19,620 bases of DNA from an uncultured Rikenellaceae bacterium (lineage in GTDB: Bacteria; Bacteroidota; Bacteroidia; Bacteroidales; Rikenellaceae): NCBI GenBank assembly GCA_949284665.1, contig CASDWR010000205.1, positions 1-19,620 of the forward strand, given 5' to 3'. Positions 15,297 to 19,620 of this stretch are shown here, piece by piece. Made by a program: the position numbers and the translations under genes. Each line of letters begins with the position of its first letter. Positions within the stretch are counted from its first letter, which is position 1. The notes beneath the pieces are model-generated. The model saw only the letters and a list, made by a program, of their open reading frames with translations, did no database searches and was not told where the DNA came from.

Positions 15297-15309
15297 ATAT
15301 TTATGCAAA
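15289..15309. promoter_or_regulatory. Inverted repeat over the -33 box of the arg promoter, candidate ArgR site
   Basis: TTTGCA (15289-15294) and TGCAAA (15304-15309) flank a nine-base AT-only centre (AAATATTTA). The repeat covers the -33 box. Minus-strand TTTGCATAAATAT also fits the left part of the general ARG box pattern TnTGnATwwwwAT, though the right half is displaced by two bases. ArgR as the binder is inference. Confidence 0.45.
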
Positions 15310-15341
15310 AAATATACTTTTTCGTTTAATATTTCTCTTTT

Positions 15342-15395
15342 TTGATGGGGTGGTATGGAATATATGTTGCATATTAATGCGGGTATATCCATCAA
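15342..15395. repeat. Inverted repeat overlapping the carB stop codon
   Basis: TTGATGG (15342-15348) and CCATCAA (15389-15395) are perfect 7-bp arms; the right arm includes the carB stop (TGA on the minus strand). Inside lies a further imperfect symmetry, GTTGCATATTAATGC. In the carB transcript this would fold the stop codon into a stem, but no T-run follows on the minus strand, so a standard terminator is not supported. Confidence 0.35.
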
Positions 15396-18300
15396 CAATA
15401 TTCATCCCAACTGCGGATCGCTATGTCGTTTCGGTCCACTTTGCAAATCGCATAGATGTATGCGCTTGCCAGACGTGCATTGGTGATGAGCGGAATATTA
15501 TAGTCGACAGCTGCCCGTCGGATCTTGTATCCGTTGTCCAACTCCCGTCTGGAATAGTTTTTCGGAATATTGATGACCAGATCGATCTTCTTGTTCCGCA
15601 GGTACTCCATGATATTGGGCTCTCGATCTTCATCGGGCCAGTGGAGCGTTGTAACCTGGATTTTGTTTTCAGCGAAAAAGCGGGCCGTACCCTCCGTAGC
15701 GAAAATTTCGAATCCTTTGTCGATGAGCATGCGTGTAGGATTGAGCATCTCGACTTTGGAACGGGAAGGACCCGAAGAGATCAGAATATTCTTTTTCGGT
15801 ATCCGATGTCCTACCGAGATCATGCTTTTAAGTATGGCCTCGTAGTAGTTCTCCCCGATACACCCCACCTCGCCGGTCGATGCCATGTCCACGCCCAAGA
15901 CGGGATCGGCTTTGAGCAGACGTGCAAACGAGAATTGCGAAGCCTTGACTCCTACATAGTCCAGATCGAAGAACGATTTGCTGATCTTGTCCACCTTTTC
16001 GCCCAACATGATCCGGGTAGCCATATCGATGAAATTATATTTGATCACCTTGGATACGAATGGGAAACTGCGTGAGGCACGCAGGTTGCACTCGATGACT
16101 TTCAGGTGGTTGTCTTTCGCCAGGAATTGCATGTTGAAGGGACCCGAAATATTCAGCTCCGCAGCTACGGCATGTGCGATTTTTCGGATTTGGCGAACCG
16201 TTTCCAGATAGAGTTTCTGAGCTGGGAAAACAATAGTCGCATCACCCGAGTGAACGCCTGCAAATTCGACATGCTCACTGATGGCGTAAGCTTTGATCTC
16301 TCCGTGCTGAGCTACGGCATCGATCTCGATCTCTTTGGCACGTTCGATAAATTCGGTGACCACGACGGGGTGTTCTTTGCTCACTTCCGTTGCGAGGTCC
16401 AGATAGCGGGCCAGTTCGTCGCGATCGGTGACCACATGCATGGCGGCCCCCGAAAGAACGTACGATGGCCGAATCAATACGGGAAGTCCCACTTCATCCA
16501 CAAATTCATAGATATCTTCCAGACTCGACAACTCCTTCCATCGCGGCTGGTCAATTCCGAGAGCATCGCACATTTGGGAGAACTTTTGCCGGTCTTCGGC
16601 ACGGTCGATCGATTCGGCCGGGGTACCGAGTATGTTGACCCCCTGTTCGTAAAGACGAATGGCAAGGTTGTTCGGTATTTGACCACCGGTCGATACGATC
16701 ACCCCTTTCGGACTTTCCATCTCCACGATATCCATTACTCGCTCAAACGACAGTTCATCGAAATATAGCCGGTCGCAGATGTCGTAATCGGTGGAAACCG
16801 TTTCCGGGTTGTAATTGCTCATTACCGAACGGTAGCCCATTTTCTGGATCGTTTTCAGTGCGCTGACTCCGCACCAGTCGAATTCCACGCTGCTGCCGAT
16901 GCGGTAGGCTCCCGAACCGAGCACGATGACAGAACGGCCGTCGTGTTCGAAAACAATGTCGTTTTCAGCCCCGTTATAAGTAATATAAAGGTAATTCGTT
17001 TGTGCCGGATATTCCCCGGCAAGGGTATCGATCTGTTTGACACAGGGAACAATACCCAAGGCCTTGCGTCTGGCTCGTGCAAGAAGCATTTTTTCGTTGG
17101 CCGTACATGTCGTTTCGCGGATGGTCAGGTTTCCCATCTGAAAGTCCGAAAATCCCATCTGTTTGGCTTTCCGAAACAGGTCTGTCGGGACATCTTGAAT
17201 GTCTTCGTATGCCGTCAGTTCATGTTTCATTTGATGGATATTGAGCAGCCGGGCGAGAAACCAACGGTCGATTTTCGTGATGTCGTGGATCCGGTCGATG
17301 GTGTATCCTTCTTCGAAGGCTTTGGCAATAGCGAAGATACGTTTGTCCGAGGGGTTCTTCAACTCTTCGTCGATGTCCGGAATCCGTACATGGTTGCCTA
17401 CAAATCCGTGCATACCCTGTCCCACCATTCGTAACCCCTTTTGGATGGCTTCTTCGAAGGTCCGACCGATGGACATGATTTCGCCGACACTCTTCATCGA
17501 CGACCCGATCAGTTTCGACACCCCATCGAATTTGCCCAGGTCCCAACGCGGAATTTTACATACTACATAGTCCAGTGCCGGTTCGAAGCATGCCGTAGTT
17601 ACTTTTGTTACCGAGTTTTTGATCTCGTGCAGACCGTAACCGAGACCCAGTTTGGCGGCTACGAATGCCAAAGGGTAACCCGTAGCTTTCGATGCGAGTG
17701 CGCTCGAACGGGACAGTCGTGCGTTGACCTCGATCACCCGGTAGTCTTCCGAATCGGGGTCGAGTGCATACTGTACGTTGCATTCACCTACGATGCCGAT
17801 GTGGCGGATGATCCGTATGGCAATGGCGCGCAACTTATGGTATTCGGTGTTGCTGAGGGTCTGGGACGGTGCCACCACGACGCTTTCGCCCGTATGGATA
17901 CCGAGCGGGTCGAAATTCTCCATGTTACAGACCGTGATACAATTGTCGTAACAGTCGCGTACCACCTCGTATTCCACCTCTTTCCACCCCTTGAGAGACT
18001 CTTCGATCAGGATTTGGGGCGAGTAGGAAAATGCGCTGGAAGCTAGTCGTTCCAACTCCTCCATGTTCGAACAGAACCCGGAACCGAGACCTCCGAGCGT
18101 ATAGGCTGCACGCACGATGATCGGAAATCCCAACTCTTCGACAGCGGCCCGGGCTTGTTCCATGTTGTCGGCAGCGATGCTGCGCGGTGTTTTTACCCCT
18201 ATTTCGCGGAGTTTCCCGGCAAAGATCTCACGGTCTTCCGTATCGATAATCGCTTGTACGGGTGTCCCCAGTACTTCTACACCATATTTGTCCAGTATCC

Positions 18301-18610
18301 CCTGACGATAGAGTGCAACGCCGCAGTTCAAAGCGGTTTGCCCGCCGAATGAAAGCAGAATGCCGTCGGGACGCTCTTTACGAATCACTTCTTCGACAAA
18401 TTCCGGCGTGACGGGCAGATAATAGATCTTGTCTGCAATTCCTTCGGAGGTTTGTACCGTGGCAATGTTGGGATTGATAAGTACGGTATATTTACCCTCT
18501 TCGCGCATGGCCTTCAATGCCTGCGAACCTGAGTAGTCGAACTCGCCCGCCTCTCCGATTTTCAACGCTCCGGAGCCGAGCAGCAACACTTTATTGATCT
18601 CTTTTTTCAT
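15392..18610 (-). CDS. carB: Carbamoyl phosphate synthase large subunit
   Basis: CarB makes carbamoyl phosphate from bicarbonate, two ATP and ammonia delivered by CarA. The 1072-residue length is virtually that of E. coli CarB (1073). Both ATP-grasp halves are visible: the N-terminal carboxyphosphate half beginning LLLGSGALKIGEAGEFDYSGSQ, and the second carbamoyl phosphate half beginning IVLGSGAYRIGSSVEFDWCGV; each contains a metal-site strand (VIEVNARLSRSSALASK and VIECNLRASRSFPFVSK). The C-terminal MGS-like domain, the usual site for ornithine/UMP control, is present (NILISSGPSRSK to the end). It follows carA by 29 bases. The short gap and same strand suggest a carAB unit placed before the arg operon promoter. 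Confidence 0.97.
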   Translation of the reverse strand: MKKEINKVLLLGSGALKIGEAGEFDYSGSQALKAMREEGKYTVLINPNIATVQTSEGIADKIYYLPVTPEFVEEVIRKERPDGILLSFGGQTALNCGVALYRQGILDKYGVEVLGTPVQAIIDTEDREIFAGKLREIGVKTPRSIAADNMEQARAAVEELGFPIIVRAAYTLGGLGSGFCSNMEELERLASSAFSYSPQILIEESLKGWKEVEYEVVRDCYDNCITVCNMENFDPLGIHTGESVVVAPSQTLSNTEYHKLRAIAIRIIRHIGIVGECNVQYALDPDSEDYRVIEVNARLSRSSALASKATGYPLAFVAAKLGLGYGLHEIKNSVTKVTTACFEPALDYVVCKIPRWDLGKFDGVSKLIGSSMKSVGEIMSIGRTFEEAIQKGLRMVGQGMHGFVGNHVRIPDIDEELKNPSDKRIFAIAKAFEEGYTIDRIHDITKIDRWFLARLLNIHQMKHELTAYEDIQDVPTDLFRKAKQMGFSDFQMGNLTIRETTCTANEKMLLARARRKALGIVPCVKQIDTLAGEYPAQTNYLYITYNGAENDIVFEHDGRSVIVLGSGAYRIGSSVEFDWCGVSALKTIQKMGYRSVMSNYNPETVSTDYDICDRLYFDELSFERVMDIVEMESPKGVIVSTGGQIPNNLAIRLYEQGVNILGTPAESIDRAEDRQKFSQMCDALGIDQPRWKELSSLEDIYEFVDEVGLPVLIRPSYVLSGAAMHVVTDRDELARYLDLATEVSKEHPVVVTEFIERAKEIEIDAVAQHGEIKAYAISEHVEFAGVHSGDATIVFPAQKLYLETVRQIRKIAHAVAAELNISGPFNMQFLAKDNHLKVIECNLRASRSFPFVSKVIKYNFIDMATRIMLGEKVDKISKSFFDLDYVGVKASQFSFARLLKADPVLGVDMASTGEVGCIGENYYEAILKSMISVGHRIPKKNILISSGPSRSKVEMLNPTRMLIDKGFEIFATEGTARFFAENKIQVTTLHWPDEDREPNIMEYLRNKKIDLVINIPKNYSRRELDNGYKIRRAAVDYNIPLITNARLASAYIYAICKVDRNDIAIRSWDEYC

Positions 18611-18639
18611 GATGGTCGTTTCATGTCGTAAAGGGTGAA

Positions 18640-19620
18640 TTATTTCCCGTCCCGCCGGGCAGAGATGTGGTCGATGAAAATGTCGAACAGGTATTCCGTG
18701 TCGACCGGACCGCTGGATGCTTCCGGATGGAATTGTGCCGAGAAGAAGGGTTTGCTCCGATGGCGAATCCCTTCGTTGGTCCCGTCGTTCACATTGATGA
18801 AAAGGGTTTCCCAGTCGGAAGGCAGCGTGGAGTCATCGATGGCGAATCCGTGATTTTGCGATGTGATGTAGCATCGGGTTCCTCCCGGTTGCATGACCGG
18901 TTGGTTGTGACTCCGATGTCCGTATTTGAGCTTGTAGGTGTTGGCTCCGGCTGCACGTGCCATGAGTTGATTCCCAAGGCAGATTCCCATAATCGGAGTA
19001 TCGCCTTTCAGGGCCTGGGCTATGTGGGCGATGGTCGTTTCACAGCGAGCCGGGTCTCCCGGTCCATTGGAAAGAAAAATGCCGTCGCAGGTCTCGCGGT
19101 TGAAATCATAATCCCACGGAACACGAATCACCGTCACGTCCCGTCGAAGCAGACATCGCAGAATATTGTATTTAACGCCGCAATCCACCAGCACCACCTT
19201 GTATTTGCCATTCCCGTATTGTTTCACCTCTTTCGTCGAAACTTCTGCCACGAGATTGTGCTGATTGGGGTCGTAGAATGGAATGCTTTGGCCGTCGAAT
19301 TCGATTTTGCCGAGCATGGAGCCCTTCTCTCTCAACTTTTTGGTTAAGGCACGCGTATCGATACCGAAAAGTCCGGGAACCTGTTGTTCGCAAAGCCATT
19401 GACCGAGGCTTTTTTGTGAATTCCAGTGGCTGTAGGCAAACGAGTAGTCCGAAATGACCAGTGCGGAGCAATGGATCCTGTCGGATTCGAAATATTTCGA
19501 GATACCGTTCTCTTCGTCATCGAAAGGAACCCCATAGTTCCCGATCATGGGGTAGGTAGGAACAAGAATCTGCCCTTTGTAGGAAGGGTCCGTAAGACTT
19601 TCCGGGTACCCGGTCATTGC
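18640..19620 (-). CDS. carA: Carbamoyl phosphate synthase small subunit (N-terminus outside window)
   Basis: CarA is the glutaminase that feeds ammonia to CarB through a tunnel. About 327 residues are present; the frame is open to the window edge and the first visible residues AMTGYPESLTDPSY correspond to about residue 35 of the E. coli protein, so roughly 35 N-terminal residues are missing and the first ATG here is internal. The class I glutamine amidotransferase domain shows the nucleophile cysteine in MGICLGNQL (usually GHQ; the N is a variant) and the histidine-glutamate pair in QFHPEAS. The oxyanion-region LSNGPGDP is also intact. Confidence 0.95.
   Translation of the reverse strand, partial: AMTGYPESLTDPSYKGQILVPTYPMIGNYGVPFDDEENGISKYFESDRIHCSALVISDYSFAYSHWNSQKSLGQWLCEQQVPGLFGIDTRALTKKLREKGSMLGKIEFDGQSIPFYDPNQHNLVAEVSTKEVKQYGNGKYKVVLVDCGVKYNILRCLLRRDVTVIRVPWDYDFNRETCDGIFLSNGPGDPARCETTIAHIAQALKGDTPIMGICLGNQLMARAAGANTYKLKYGHRSHNQPVMQPGGTRCYITSQNHGFAIDDSTLPSDWETLFINVNDGTNEGIRHRSKPFFSAQFHPEASSGPVDTEYLFDIFIDHISARRDGK

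Noticed and set aside
15117..15398. A 93-codon minus-strand frame spanning the arg promoter.
   Set aside because: It begins inside the carB stop region and reads across the promoter boxes; the sequence is not protein-like. Only the short frame 15083-15154 in another phase was kept as a possibility.
1..19620. Search by eye for CRISPR arrays, insertion sequences, integrases, toxin-antitoxin pairs and phage genes.
   Set aside because: No direct-repeat arrays, transposase motifs, terminal inverted repeats with target duplications, or such gene families were seen; the window is housekeeping DNA.

Overview
The window looks like a chromosomal segment of a gut-type Bacteroidales (phylum Bacteroidota). 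Several independent signs agree: three promoter-like elements of the Bacteroidota form (TTTG or TTG, about 18-21 bases, then TATCTTTG), start codons mostly without a Shine-Dalgarno sequence, a tRNA gene without an encoded CCA end, and the Bacteroidota-style exbB / small membrane protein / exbD / exbD cluster. The order of the arginine genes would fit Rikenellaceae (Alistipes-like), but genus cannot be fixed from this sequence alone. There is no phage, transposon, CRISPR or plasmid signature; this is core-genome DNA.

Layout. (1) 1-86: tRNA-Ser(GGA), missing its first two bases at the window edge, ended by a strong hairpin that also closes the converging gene. (2) 179-967, minus strand: a cytoplasmic TPR-repeat protein. 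(3) 968-1867: about 900 bases without a convincing gene, holding the exb promoter near its right end. (4) 1868-4196, plus strand: exbB, a four-helix membrane protein and two exbD genes, ended by a near-perfect 17-bp terminator hairpin. They should form the proton-driven motor that energises TonB-dependent outer-membrane uptake; tonB itself is not present. (5) 4707-6448, minus strand: kduI and kduD, two consecutive steps in breakdown of unsaturated uronic acids from pectin-like or glycosaminoglycan polysaccharides, with a long leader containing two candidate promoters and two inverted repeats. (6) 7267-19620, minus strand: in transcription order carA (cut by the window edge), carB, then a new promoter, a GNAT acyltransferase, argG, argC, argD, argB, argE and argH.

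The last block encodes almost the whole arginine pathway: carbamoyl phosphate synthesis (CarAB), N-acylation of glutamate (the GNAT protein, by inference), kinase, reductase, aminotransferase, deacylase, argininosuccinate synthase and lyase. Missing are the transcarbamylase (in Bacteroidota usually the N-succinylornithine or N-acetylornithine type, working on acylated intermediates) and the ArgR regulator.

I found no wholly new system. The most interesting unexplained material is regulatory: an inverted repeat on the -33 box of the arg promoter, a short arginine-rich leader reading frame ending 6 bases before the first arg gene, hairpins beside argD and over the carB stop, a 361-base spacer inside the arg operon with a nine-C run, and an operator-like repeat in the kduI leader. 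Statements on enzyme function rest on family recognition by eye; no database search was run.
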